64,000 bases of DNA from Cadophora sp. MPI-SDFR-AT-0126 (Eukaryota; Ascomycota; Leotiomycetes; Helotiales; Ploettnerulaceae), in contig JAGMVK010000004.1 in NCBI GenBank assembly GCA_020747065.1, positions 1,488,001-1,552,000 on the forward strand. The letters are read 5' to 3'. The notes under the pieces were generated by a model that was not told where the DNA came from, made no database searches, and saw only the letters and a program-made list of their open reading frames with translations. Made by a program: the position numbers and the translations under genes. Positions 36,121-47,628 of this stretch are shown here, in pieces; the stretch's first letter is position 1; every line of letters starts with the position of its first letter.

Positions 36121-38135
36121 CTAACAACCAGAAACAACCTTTGCATCAATGACAGCACTCGTCCCATTCTTCACCGACTCGACAGCTCTCTTCAAAACAT
36201 CCTCCAGATTCGACACATTCTCCACCTTTTCAGCAAACAAATTGCCACCCGCAGCAGCCTTTGCGATACCTGCATAGTCAGGCGAAGGACTGAAGTCGAT
36301 ATTAAGTTCTGCGTTGGTAGCTTTGGAGCCGAGGCCGTCAGGGTGGACGAGTAGCATTGATCTTCTGGGAGCATTCCATCCTGGTACTTAGTCAATTCCG
36401 CTGGTCTCTGGGAATTGAAGATAGAAAGGATCGCAACTTACCTTTGTTGTTGAGAACGATCGTAAGTACGGGGATTTTGTACCGATGTGAGATCCAGTAA
36501 ACAGAACCTGGGACTGAGAACAAGAATGTCCCATCACCGACAATGCAGACAACGAACTTGCCCTTCCCAGCACCATTCTCGAACTCAGAAGCGAGTTTGA
36601 TACCCAGTGCTCCTCCACCAGACCAGCCAAGTCCACCGCCTCCACAGTTGATCCATGAGCCTGGGAGAGTAGCTTGAATATTGTCTGCGACGAATAATGT
36701 GTTGGTCACAGCTTCAATGGCGAAAATGCTATCTTCAGGGACTAGCTTGCGAATTGTGCGGCAGAGGTATCCTGTTCCAAATGTGCCGTCAGGTTTTGGC
36801 TCGGTTGCTTTCACAATATCGGCAAGCTTCTTGCTGTGGGATTCGGCGAGTGCGTCCCAGCGTTGATTGAATACTTCAGAATTAATTTTGTTGGAGAGAC
36901 ACGAGGTGATGTACTTGGTAAGTTGGGTTATTGATGTGAAACTGTCGGCTCGGTATCTTTGGAGGGCATTCAGATAGAAGACGGGCATTTGGCTACTTCC
37001 GCATTAGATAAAGTAGCAAGAAACTTTGGCGACTTCTTACTTTTTGAGAGGATCGACGTCAATGTGATAGATTTTGGCGCCTTCTTTTGGATGGCATTGT
37101 GTATTAATCCAGGGCACATCTATACACTCTGTCAGTCTCAGTTTCGTCGCCAAAGTATAGATACATACCGCAATCGATCACAAGAATGACATCTGCAGTC
37201 CTGATGGACTCATCATTTCCATATCTTAAGCTGAGCCACGCCCGATGATCTGCTGGAAAGCACATATCACTGCCACCAGTATCGAGGACTCTCAAACCCT
37301 TCACAGAATCCGCAAGTCTGACCAAAGCCTCAACAGCAGCATGATTACGACCTGTGTAACCAACAACAACCAGAGGTTCCTTGGCCTCGACCAAAGCTTC
37401 CGAAATCGTCTTGACCGCATTCTCCGTCAGCGCCGCCGGTTCAACCGGAGTCCAAAAGGCACGATCAAGTTTGTACGGCGTCAGATCTTCCTCCATAACT
37501 TCTCTCGCCCCAGTCAAGTACACTGGACCGGCAGGCGCACTACACGCGAATTGCAACGCTCTATTGACGATCTGTTTAACATTCTTGCCCGTCTTGATCT
37601 CAGCGGTGTATCTGCAATACTGTCCCACAATGAGTTTCTGATCTGGCACATCTTGGATCCAGTGGATGTATTCCGTTCGAGAGCCGCGCATCTCGCCTTC
37701 AATTGTGAAGGGAGAGAGGCCGGCGAAGATCAGGACTGGTGCCCGGCCACAAGAGGCGTTATGAATTGCTGCTCCTAGACCTTGGGTCCCTACATCGACG
37801 TGCACGAGTACACACTGGGGTTTTCCGGTGAGGCGGGCATAGCCGTCTGCCATTGATAGAGCCACCATCTGCGGAAATGAGTCAGTGTTGGTTTTGGTGT
37901 GGTAGGGGATACGAACTTCGTTGGGGCATGTTATGATTTTCGGAAATTGACCTTGTTTTTCGTTCTGGCCTTTGACGATTGCTTCCATGATGGATGGGTG
38001 GTCAGAACCTAAATTAACAAAGCAGTGGCTGACTCCAGCCTAGACTTTCATCAGGTCCATTTGTAAGTGTTTACGATCTGCAAAGGAACTCACCTCCCAT
38101 AGCGCCTCGAAGAAGGCAAATGAAGCTGTATACAT
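36121..38135 (-). CDS. ThDP-dependent enzyme, acetolactate synthase-like
   Basis: Thiamine-diphosphate enzyme of the acetolactate synthase / benzoylformate decarboxylase superfamily, 584 aa. Six exons: 38094-38135, 37917-38039, 37169-37868, 37041-37119, 36442-36992, 36121-36380. Splicing gives EALWE-AGVSHCFVNLGSDHPS and restores VIDCDVPWINTQCHP and NNKGWNAPRRS. The 37869-37916 intron is a multiple of three (48 nt) and would read through, but removing it produces CPNE-MVALSMADGYAR, the canonical site of the catalytic Glu (Glu55). The ThDP/Mg motif is GDG at about 467, ending in LNN about 30 residues later. The ILV2-type FAD signature and plastid/mitochondrial presequence are not apparent, so a catabolic or acetoin-type role is more likely than Val/Ile synthesis; a benzaldehyde-lyase or 2-hydroxyacyl-CoA-lyase activity is also possible. 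It is divergent with a butanediol-type dehydrogenase. Confidence 0.85.
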
Positions 38136-38908
38136 TTTGACGGTGCTCGTATCTCAATGTAAAACTCAAAAGAAATTTGTGGAAAGAGGTTTGAAGTCTG
38201 TCAATAACGCAACTGCCTCCCTCCCACTTTCCCCAGACATTTCATATATCCCCCAAGTGGGGCAACAACCATGGCGGGGTAATTCCCACCCACATTCGGG
38301 ACATTGAACGGCACGTCAGTGATTGTACAACACAATTACTGACCCGAGGAATGACAAATACTGCAATGCATTGTCATGTTGCAGCAGTACTTCCTGGATG
38401 GACAGCTCTCGTCCAAAGTCCAGCTGAGTGTTCCCTGGCGACGATGTGGCTGGATTTGAGCTTCAGCCACAGCGGAAAGGAGTCGCTTGACAGACAGCTG
38501 AAATATTCCGCGTCTCTTGATTCCCTCTTGCAACAACCTTCGACAGCACCAGGCATGAAATAGCGCCGGACGACCCCTCATCTTCCGAAATCGATGATTG
38601 CTTGTTCCCGTGGCATTGCTGGAAAGGATGAGGGGCTCTTCGGAGGGCAGACACCGGTCCGTCTGATCCGTCCGCGTCCGGTCAAACCATTTATGATCTC
38701 GTTCCTGAATCAACCTTCACTCGTTCGCCTTATGGCCGAGACGAAGTTGCCGTGGCGTGAGGGGTTGAGCATCACTTCCAGGTTTGTATGGTATCTCGTG
38801 CTACTTTGGCTGATACTAGAATACCATAAGTATATAAGGATCTCCTCACATATTGCTACAGCTCCTGTTCACTCCAGTTGACAATTGACAAAACAGCAAC
38901 AGAACAAT
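38136..38908. promoter_or_regulatory. Bidirectional promoter of the ThDP enzyme and butanediol-type dehydrogenase
   Basis: 773 bp between two divergent start codons. On the dehydrogenase side, TATATAAG at 38831-38838 lies 71 bp before its ATG. On the ThDP side are CCCCAAGTGGGG (38251-38262) and GCGGGGTAATT (38274-38284), an arrangement of GC boxes that fits SYGGRG. The stretch 38640-38680 is dense in CGG/CCG triplets, the half-sites used by Zn2Cys6 regulators. Co-regulation is inferred. Confidence 0.5.
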
Positions 38909-40208
38909 ATGCGAGCAGCAAGATACTACGGGACTGAGGATATCAGAGTTGAAGAGATTGAAGAGCCAAAGTGTGGAGAAGGCCAAATCAAAGTCAAGCC
39001 TGCCTTTGTTGGAATCTGCGGAACTGGTACATCCCTCCTTACCTCCCTCCACCACCCTCGGTGTCCGTCGTACATCTCACTAATCGCATCCCGCCCTTTA
39101 GATCTCCACGAATTCCTGGGCGGCCCAACCTTCGCACCACGAACCCCGCACCCCATAACCAAAGAAACAGTCCCTGTAACCTTCGGCCACGAATTCAGCG
39201 GCACAATCGTCGAAGTCGGGTCCGGCGTAACGAACATCAAAGTCGGACAGCGCGTCGCCGTGCAACCCACAATCTTCGACGGCACCTGCGGAGCCTGCAA
39301 ACGGGATCTGCAAAATGTGTGCTACAACGCCGGGTTTGTAGGCTTATCAGGCTGGGGAGGAGGCCTCAGCGATGCCTGTGTTGTACCTGCCGACTACGCA
39401 TTGCCTATTCCTGATAATATCCCTTTAGATGTAGCGGCGCTAGTTGAGCCTCTGTCAGTGGGCTGGCATGCCGTCTCGCAGAGCCCGATGAGATCAGACA
39501 GCGATATCTTGATTCTTGGGGGCGGTCCTATTGGTATTGCTGTCATTCTGGCCCTGCGCGCTCGCGGCTGCGGGAAGATAATCGTGTCCGAGCCGTCGAC
39601 CCAACGCCAGAAATTCGATACGCATTTTGGTGCGGACGTAGTTCTCGACCCCAGGAAAGACGATATTGTGAAGAGCGTGCAGCAATTGACGAATGGTGAG
39701 GGAGTCGATATTGTGTTCGATTGTGCGGGTGTGGCGGTGGGTCTTGCTGCCGGTTGTAAGGCGATTAAGGTTAAGGGGACGGTGGTTAATGTCGCTATAT
39801 GGGAAAAGGCAGTTCCGTTCCAGCCGAATGATTTGGTGTTTAAAGAGGGAAAGTATGTCGCGTGCCTAGGTTACATCAAGCAGGATTTCAAAGATGTTAT
39901 CAAAGCGCTCGGGGACGGTAAGTCATATCTTTTCATCGACTGTCATCTCATTCATCGGATGATACCTGTTACCAAGGATTTCAGATGGTGTTCTTTGGCT
40001 CGGCTTGGATGAGATGGTGATTTTCATCTGACCTCAGCACAATTGGTGACGCTGGGCAAAACAACAACTAACAACAAGCAAAACAGGACACATCAAACCA
40101 GCCGATATGATCACTAGTAAGGTCCCGCTGGAGCGCGTAGTCGAAGACGGGTTCAAGGAGTTGATCAATAACAAGGAGAAGCATGTCAAAGTACTTGTGC
40201 AGATCTAA
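38909..40208 (+). CDS. Zinc-dependent medium-chain dehydrogenase, (R,R)-2,3-butanediol dehydrogenase-like
   Basis: 351-aa zinc MDR alcohol dehydrogenase. Exons 38909-39026, 39102-39917 and 40087-40208; introns GTACAT...TTTAG and GTAAGT...ACAG. The first splice creates CGTDLHEF with catalytic-zinc ligand Cys37, followed by GHEFSG (second ligand His). A CGACKRDLQNVC Cys cluster for the structural zinc, the ALVEPLSVGWHAV segment, the Rossmann GGGPIG and the C-terminal LINNKEKHVKVLVQI are typical of the 2,3-butanediol dehydrogenase (BDH1) and sorbitol dehydrogenase group. Expected reaction: NAD-dependent interconversion of acetoin and 2,3-butanediol or a similar vicinal diol. The divergent ThDP enzyme could provide an acetolactate- or acetoin-type substrate. 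The in-frame TTG upstream was not used, since the ATG starts the standard MRAARYYG N-terminus. Confidence 0.88.
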
Positions 40209-40507
40209 GTCGTTCTCTGACATGGGTAACCTTGTGGAGCGCAATGGTTGGTAGGACGTCACTTCATCATTTAGTCGCAATGTATAGGTAACCAATATTA
40301 TATCATGTCACCATATCCAGATAGCAGAGGAAGATGTTTGAGTTGAAGGATTCAATTGCGATCTAACTAAGAGCCAAAACGTGTAATCGGATCCAATCCT
40401 ACCCAGAAAAAAAACAACCAAAAAGGGAAGAAATCAATGCGATCTAGACGCACTATCCCTCCACCATCTCGCTAAACACAAACAAAGGGCTTAGACTGCA
40501 GAAAAAT

Positions 40508-41620
40508 TCACTCCCATCTGTAGACCCCATCATCGTAAAGCACACGATGTCTCCTATTCCCCGGTCCAACCGAGAACCTCCGTCTCGGCATCTGTCTCTC
40601 CCTCAATCTGGCCTTCATCTGCTCATCTTCAAGCTCCATCAACCTCGCTCTGGCAGCGCGTTCCCTCTCCTCCAACCTCCTCCTCGTCTCACTCTCACTG
40701 ATCAGCGCCCTCTCCTGCGCCAACCCCCTCTCATCTCTAATCGCCAGGTTCTCCAACATGCCATGCAACGTCTCACTCTGATCGATCACCGGTCTGAGAT
40801 ACTGCCTCTCGCGCAATGGTTGAGGCGGGATAGGAACAGCTGGTCGTCGTCTAATCTCCTCGTCCTGTTCACGAATGCGCTGCTCGCGACGGCGCTCAGC
40901 TGCGATCCGTTGGTCTCGTTCAGCTGCGATGCGCTGGTCTCGCTCGGCTGCGATGCGACGCTCTTGTTCTTCAGCTTCGCGACGGGCCCGTGAGTCGAAG
41001 GAGGTGTGGGATGTAGAAGGGGAATCCCATCCTCTGTTTCGGGATTGCGAGCGTGCGCGACGGGGAATGGGGCGCGAGCCTACGACGGCGCCGATTGAGG
41101 GCACGCGAGGGTGACGGAGGAGTGGGCGCTCGTCGACGATGACGGGACGGCCGCGCTCGCGGGGGAGAGCACCGTCGATGACGAAGGGTGGTGAGGCTGG
41201 AGATGAGGGTGCTGTGAAGGTGTGGAAGGTTTGGGGTGGTGTTCTTGGTGTTGGGGGTGAGTCGACGATGATGATGCGCTCTTTGCGGTGAGTGCGTGTT
41301 GGTCTTAGAGTTGGTACTTCGCTCCGTCGTTTGGATTTGCGGCGGTGGAGACGACCGTCTTCGGATGAGTAGTCTCCTGAATGGCGGTGGTGAGAACCGC
41401 CTGAGGAACGGGGTGGTGTTTGAGGGAATTTCCGTTGGTGGGCGGTCATCATGTATTCTGTTGTTGGTTCCCCGAATTGGATCTTTCGGACTGGGTTCTC
41501 GAGGGTGGAAAGCTTCTGGCATGGACGACCGGGCTGGCCATATTGACAGAAGGATGTTTGACGGAACTCGATGTCCTTGCCGTCTGGATAACGGTCGACA
41601 TAGACGTTGGTGACGCACAT
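40508..41620 (-). CDS. Disordered Arg/Glu-rich coiled-coil protein, fungal-specific
   Basis: 370 aa, single exon. It begins MCVTNVYVDRYPDGKDIEFRQ, followed by FCQYGQPGRPC, a short N-terminal pattern seen at the start of many uncharacterised Pezizomycotina proteins. The rest is low complexity: Pro/Arg/Ser-rich and disordered to about residue 230, then a charged helical region with three tandem RIAAERDQ-type units, a second helix rich in Glu and Arg (RRRLEERERAARARLMELEDEQ), and the end RRHRVLYDDGVYRWE. There is no enzyme or DNA-binding domain. The frame is open for 54 more codons upstream but has no ATG there, so this start was taken. Function unknown; the coiled coil suggests protein-protein contacts. 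Confidence 0.7.
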   Translation of the reverse strand: MCVTNVYVDRYPDGKDIEFRQTSFCQYGQPGRPCQKLSTLENPVRKIQFGEPTTEYMMTAHQRKFPQTPPRSSGGSHHRHSGDYSSEDGRLHRRKSKRRSEVPTLRPTRTHRKERIIIVDSPPTPRTPPQTFHTFTAPSSPASPPFVIDGALPRERGRPVIVDERPLLRHPRVPSIGAVVGSRPIPRRARSQSRNRGWDSPSTSHTSFDSRARREAEEQERRIAAERDQRIAAERDQRIAAERRREQRIREQDEEIRRRPAVPIPPQPLRERQYLRPVIDQSETLHGMLENLAIRDERGLAQERALISESETRRRLEERERAARARLMELEDEQMKARLRERQMPRRRFSVGPGNRRHRVLYDDGVYRWE

Positions 41621-44600
41621 TGTGACGATTGAAACGTTGGTATTGCCTGATGGCTTTGGTGTGGTTGTGGTATGCCGAGTTGATGTCGGTCTTAGTACCT
41701 GTGGAATGGTTTGTGGTTTGGAGACGGTGGTCTCAAGAAAGTGTTCTCTTTGCGAGTGGTGTTTCTTATATGGTTGATCCAAGGTATGCTTGGAAGATTG
41801 AAGTCTGTTGGGGGTCGAAGAGCTCTTTATACAGAGAACTCAAAGATCGATATGTCAGTCTCCGAAATCAGGTACAAATAATAGTCGCACTTCTGGTTCG
41901 ATCCGATGAACTAGAGACATGGAGACGACATGTATAGCAGATGTCGTGTCTTGATATGTTGGAAGAGGGTGAAGTACTAATTGGGATGGTGGAAGGCGAT
42001 GTCAGAGAGAAGTCCTGAAGTGGAAAGTCGGTCTCTGGATCTGGCAGTCTGAGAAGGCAAGCAAGGCTATAAACAAACGATGTGGGCTTGTACAGCTGAG
42101 TGGGATCTGATTTGCCTTCGGTGGGTAAGTTGAATTGAAAAGGATGATAGGAGGCAAGAGAGGAGGGTGCCTGAGTGGTGGGATATGCGGACTCTTTATG
42201 TGTTCTGTGTGTCTGTCTGTGTCTTGGAGTCAGTCATTCGGCCATATCTAGGCAGACAGTCACATTTATGTGAGTGGAGTTTGGGGGCTTTTTGAGATGC
42301 GGACCAGCCGCTGCAGGCAGGGGTTGGAATGGTGGAGGTCGCATGAACCAAAAGGGGTTTGGTGGGGGGAGGATGTGGATGGCTTCACCACTCACAGCCC
42401 GAACAGCCCTCGAGCTGCTGCGAGGCTGAGCGATCAGCCACAGCAAGCACCCTGGCTTGAAATGGACTTGTGGAATTTGTTCGTGCAATTGCAAGCTTGC
42501 AATCTCACAGAGGCCCACTTCTAGTAGTACCACCGTTAACTGTACGGGCTCACAGACATGCCTGTCAGGAAAAGAAAGGTACAGCAGTCCCATCATGTCC
42601 GACCTGCTTTAGTCTGGCGGCCGTCGGTCGAACCTGCAGCATTCCAGATTACAGAGCTCGTGCGGGTACTGAAACAATCCTGTTTCTTTAACACGATATT
42701 TGCCTCTGCTATGGTCATCATGCGACGGCGAGAGGGTTGTCCCGAACTTCATGGCGGCATGTGGGCATGAGGAGACGTGGATGGGAATGAAGGCTGGAAC
42801 CGAGGAGGATGAATGTTCACAGAGTCAGCAAGCGAGGGCATTGTGGGAATTTGATCGTTGCTTGGCCGGTTCTGTGGGACACCAGAATAGAAACAAAACA
42901 TCATCACGCTCGATACTCGTGATCCCTCACACAGTAACCTGGAATGGAATGGAAAGGGACAAGCCCCTCCCCTCCCCTTCCCATCCCCTTTCCTTTCCTT
43001 GCCCTCGCTCGGGTCGGCGCGAAGTGTTTCCACGTCTACGAGCCAAACATAGTACGAGGGCTCTCTCTTGTGGCCACATCTCTCACATCACCCAACCAAC
43101 AACCAAGCCCTCACACACCAACAAGCTGGCGTGATTGTGCATGTTTCGCGTAGTGGAGGGTTGGAACGCAAAATTTAGATTTCTCGGTGACTGAAGACGG
43201 CCAAAAGCAGTCGTCACCAATCGATCCTTCTGGTTACGAATACTTGCGACGGGTGGCCTTTTGGGACGCCGCCACACATCTTTGCTTGTCATTTTCTGTG
43301 TGAGAACACTTGCATAGCTTTCTTCTGGGTCGAAGCCACTTTACGAGCCCGCCAACCCGGGCCTTTGCTTGACAGTTCTCCATCACGGCTCTCCCGCAGA
43401 GTCGCACTCAGTGATCCCCTCTCCCTCAGCCCTCTGAGGCGCTGATTAGCCCAAAACTGAAGCAATCTCCGTCAAGATGCAGCAAACATCACTGCACGGT
43501 TCATCTGAATGACGGAGCTTTGCAGAAGCTCTGCGGGAGAGCATCGCCGACAGCGGGCCAGTGGGCTTGAGTGGACTTGGTGGAGTGGCTTGGATCTGCG
43601 GGTAGGCTGTGCATCCAACCCTACGGCGCCTCATCCCCTGAAGATCCAGGCTGTGCTCAATAAATCTCACGATAACCTCTCCATCATCGTTTTCTCGACC
43701 ATACAGATGGATTTTCCTCCGCCACGGTACAGTTCGTGCCAACATCTATGTGCAGTAGTTCCCGCGATCGTGATGCATCGTGATGTTTCTGCAAAGGTCC
43801 GCATGCCACTCGATTGGATCTGGTGATGGCCAGCAGCCGGGCACCCTCCAAACAAGACATCTCACACGCAGGTACCCATCCCCAGAAATTAAACGCCTCT
43901 CTAGAAGGATCAAACGGTGTTTGATGATCACCTCGATATCCATCATGCTCGGAAACACTGTCGCGTGCATGCCCGACCCGTTTCGAAGTACCAACGGCGC
44001 ATATCAGACTCCTCGGTGCTCGAAATGGACTCGGAAGTCAAAATCTGCCTTGAAGCCTATTCGGTAGGTGCTAAACTACATAAATTTCTTAGGGATGACT
44101 CGACGGATGTTTCACGCACGGCTAACCACCTGATAAATTTTCAGGACTTTCAGGAATCAGGCATGGCCCGAAGATCGGACGACGGGTGAATTCCCAAACA
44201 AGTCATCCGGGGTGTGTGGAAAACCTGGTCCGGCTGGAACTTACTTGCTGACTGCAGTCAGCCTCACAAGGCATACTTGGGATCTAGAATTTATGCTTCT
44301 GGCCTTTCATCCCACGCCAAGAGCAATCATGGTTACCTAATTCATTCTTATTCATCCATTGGATGACAATCCGATAGTGGGTGGTTGCCTTCTTCCTCCT
44401 CGAGTCCTTGCTAGACTTCAGGATGATCAATCAAGCCGTTCAATGTTCAAGGAACGGACGAAAGGCAACATCAGAAGTCACCGAGAGATATCTTGATGTC
44501 AAGATCAGCGGCGTTGCTATTAGTCCATACATATCGTGGTCAGCCCCCTGAAACTGCGGGCGCTGTCTTCTGGGAAGGAGAAAGCTCTCCGAGCTGGAAA

Positions 44601-45340
44601 ATCACAGCTACTTATCACGTGTCACATCTGATAATCTTGAAATACGTAGCGCAGAGATGAAGGGTGGTGCAAAATCTCTTGCTTAGTAGCAGTCAAGTAT
44701 CGAGCTAGATTTATCTCTTCTATCTATTGCTGTCGGATAGGAAGAAAGTTACTTGCCTATAACGTCACGTGTAATCACCCTTCAACCAAATGTTGACATA
44801 CCTTAGGAGGATTATGGCCACATAAGTACGATTGTATCGCATAGTTGAGGAAATCGATATTTTTGATGTGCTGGTACAGGGTTCTTACAATCCTCTCTCC
44901 GGCAACTTAGGAATGTTGCATCGGGAAGACTGAACTGTATTTTCCAAGTCATTTCCTCTTATCATTGCACCTTTCACTTGTCTATCGGTCCACGATCTCT
45001 TCTTTTGATCTATCTCAAAGCTTTTGCTGCGATGGCGTTCGTCTATGGGCTCTTCCGAACTTATTTCTATCAGTACCGATGCAAGGGATAACTCATCACT
45101 TATCGGCTGAGCTGGTCATCACAATTCCCTTTACGGATGGCTATCCCGTGGCTCTTACTACGTATATCTTTCGAGATGTTTCACTCGTACAAAACTCCTT
45201 ACCTGGGCTTGACTTGCTGCCAGATCTCAACATTCCAAGCATGACTTCCCATCCTGTATCATGTCGAAAGTTTTCAAGACTTCTTTTGGCCGTTCGCGCA
45301 CGATATGCTGCTATCCTAAGCTGCGAACCTGTATCGCAAC
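41621..45340. other. Intergenic, 3.7 kb
   Basis: No supported gene on either strand. ORFs up to about 150 codons overlap on both strands without domains. The right end is the promoter and leader of the DUF3431 gene, where an open frame (44965-45354) overlaps its start codon; it may be leader sequence. Confidence 0.45.
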
Positions 45341-46718
45341 ATGTCACCCCATGATGTCCTCAGCATGAGTCCCTTCATCATCTGGCTCCGCAGTCGATTT
45401 GCGAACCTCCCCCGCGCGTCCCGTCTTATCTTCATATCCGCCTGCATCGTCTTCACCATCGTCTTCATGTACAGCACCCGCGAGATACAAATCCTCGACG
45501 TCCCCCAGGAATTAGTCGAGCAACATGTCATCAAAGAAGACGGCGGCTTCTACCGAATCCTAAAAGGTCCCATGCCCAGCGTGAATCTCGTAGTGGCGGC
45601 GACGTCCAAGGAAGACTACTCTTGGGTCAAGGATTTGAAAGTCCCTGGTATGATGATAGTGCCTTATATCGCAGATGATCTGAATGCAACGCATCATGCG
45701 CAGAGGAACAAGGGGCATGAAGCGATGATGTATCATCAGTATTTCTATGACTTCTATGATGATTTGCCGGACATTTCGATTTTGATACATTCGCAACAGA
45801 GGTCATGGCACGTCGAGCAATTGCTTGATCAGAGGTACATTGCCTCCCTCCCTATTCCATCTCGTCAGCCAAATACTGACGAAGTTAAACAGCATGATCT
45901 TTTCCCTCAACCACCTCGACCTCCGCGAAGTCCAACGCCGCGGCTTCCTCAACCTCCGCGTTACCTGGGGCGTAGGCTGCAGTTCCGGCTCCATGAACAC
46001 CACGCGAGTGAACGAAGAATCCGGTTCATCCCCCGAGCAGAAAGAAATGCAAGAAGCCTTCCGAGCGAACTTCAACCTCTACGACGTCCCCGAGATCCTC
46101 GCCACACCCTGCTGTTCCCAGATCGCCGTCACGAAAGAACGCATTCGCAGTGTGCCGAGAGAGCAGTACCTGCATCACATCGAGTGGCTACTCAATACCA
46201 AGTTGAGCGATAGCATCAGTGGCAGGACTTGGGAACACATGTGGCAGTATCTATTCCTCGAGAAATCTATCGATTGCCCACTGGAACATAAAGCCTACTG
46301 CCGACTCTACCACATCTGTTTCGGCGGACGCGAGGAGTACGAAGAATGGATTGAACTCAACCAAGGCCGACAGAAACTCGAGAAGGAACTCACTAAGCTG
46401 CAGATAGAATCGGAACCAGTTATGAAGAAAGACAAGGATGGGAAGATGGTGGAGGAGAAACCGAAGGAGAAGGTGTTGAGCGAGTCGGAGAGCAAGACGA
46501 AGGTTACGATGAAGTCTTGGTTGGAGAATGAACTGAGGACTGTGAAGGAGGCGATTAGGGTTCGGAAGGAGGTTGCGGTTGTGAGGGGGAGTGTGGAGGC
46601 TAATAGGGTGGCTGAGGGGATGAATTTGTATGGTGATGAGTTGGAGCCTGGGGTCGAGGTCAAGATTTTCCCGCAGACGGTGTCGAGTTTGGTTGTTAGC
46701 AGTACGGCGCTGCCTTGA
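45341..46718 (+). CDS. DUF3431 type II membrane protein
   Basis: 439-aa protein. Exon 1 45341-45834, intron 45835-45892 (GTACAT...AAACAG), exon 2 45893-46718; the splice gives LDQRSMIFSLNHLDL. A short cytosolic N-terminus is followed by one membrane segment (LIFISACIVFTIVFMY, residues about 29-45), a signal-anchor arrangement. The luminal region carries the DUF3431 pattern: VNLVVAATSKEDYSWVKDL, VPYIADDL, NKGHEAMMYHQYFYDFYDDLPDISILIHSQQ, then NLRVTWGVGC, ILATPCCSQIAV and GRTWEHMWQYLF. DUF3431 proteins are fungal and poorly studied; a glycosyltransferase-related Golgi role is often suspected but not shown here. The last 120 residues form a Lys/Glu-rich helical tail. ATG 45365 is an alternative start that keeps the anchor. 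Confidence 0.85.
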
Positions 46719-47091
46719 GTGCTTGGGATTATTGTATTATAGCTTGATTGAGTTTTGTTTATCTTACTAGTCATAGAGCGCTTGAAATCTTTAGACTCAT
46801 TTAGAAATTCTGCTTGAGGTAGATGGAGGTGTTGGCAATGGAAAAAGGTGAAACGTAATCAATAATGTGTCTAGTTCTTCGTGTGCTCAGTAATGGGAGG
46901 TGGCATATTAAGCATTATTTAGAAGCCCTTAAGGATTCGGTGCCAAAAGATGAAACTCTTTGCATGGAAATCACAATCCCGTATGGAGGTATTGGAACGA
47001 TAGAGACAACAACTAAGATGCGTTTAGACTTCTGGCTGCTGGTTTCTTTGCTTTGCTCGACACCTGTTGACGACGCAAAGGAAAGCCTGGA

Positions 47092-47117
47092 TTTTTTTTT
47101 TTTTTTTTTTTTTTTTT
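47092..47117 (+). repeat. Poly-T tract, 26 bases
   Basis: Uninterrupted run of 26 T in the intergenic region. Confidence 0.85.
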
Positions 47118-47459
47118 GGGCTGGAGGTCTCAATTTTGCTTTTCCCATCAGGTATATTTGAGACGACGCTCATTTGAGGTGGCGTTGTGAAAGCTGTTGA
47201 AATAGCATGTTTACACTGACCTCGCTAAAATCTCAGCGGGCAAGCAGCCTGAAGCGACCAAGCATATTCCTTGAGCTGTTATCCAATGTTCTGAACATGA
47301 ATTTCGCCAACTTCGCTTTCTCGAACTGGGCGCAGCTAATATTAATCAGTTCCTATGACCTGTCAATGTGAAACCCACATGCAATTGTCCATCTTCTGAT
47401 ATCTTCAGTCCTCGCACCGCCAAACATGGCCAACCCGAACATCGGGACAAGACCGGCAC

Positions 47460-47476
47460 AACCCCGCAGCGGGGTT
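47460..47476. promoter_or_regulatory. Palindromic GC box
   Basis: AACCCCGCAGCGGGGTT is a perfect inverted repeat of an 8-bp arm around one base, 153 bp before the isochorismatase-like start codon. Each arm contains GCGGGG (SYGGRG). Similar boxes precede the aldolase, 2OG oxygenase and ThDP enzyme genes. Confidence 0.4.
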
Positions 47477-47628
47477 CCCTCGGCTTTCACCCCACCACAG
47501 GAGTTTCCGCCAGAGTTGAAGCTCCATCCATCCATGTCATGATCCCGAAAAATATACTGCATACTTCCTATCGTGCGTCTCTGCTGCGCACATCAACTAG
47601 ACTCAACAGGCGCAGTTTCTCAGTAAAG

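Larger units (their letters stand above)
46719..47628. other. Intergenic, 0.9 kb, with poly-T and GC palindrome
   Basis: No supported gene. It contains a T26 run at 47092-47117 and the promoter of the isochorismatase-like gene with the palindromic GC box at 47460-47476. Confidence 0.5.

Noticed and set aside
44965..45354. 129-codon open frame ending at the DUF3431 start
   Set aside because: No domain, and it overlaps the start codon of a well-supported gene in another frame; could at most be an upstream ORF in the leader.
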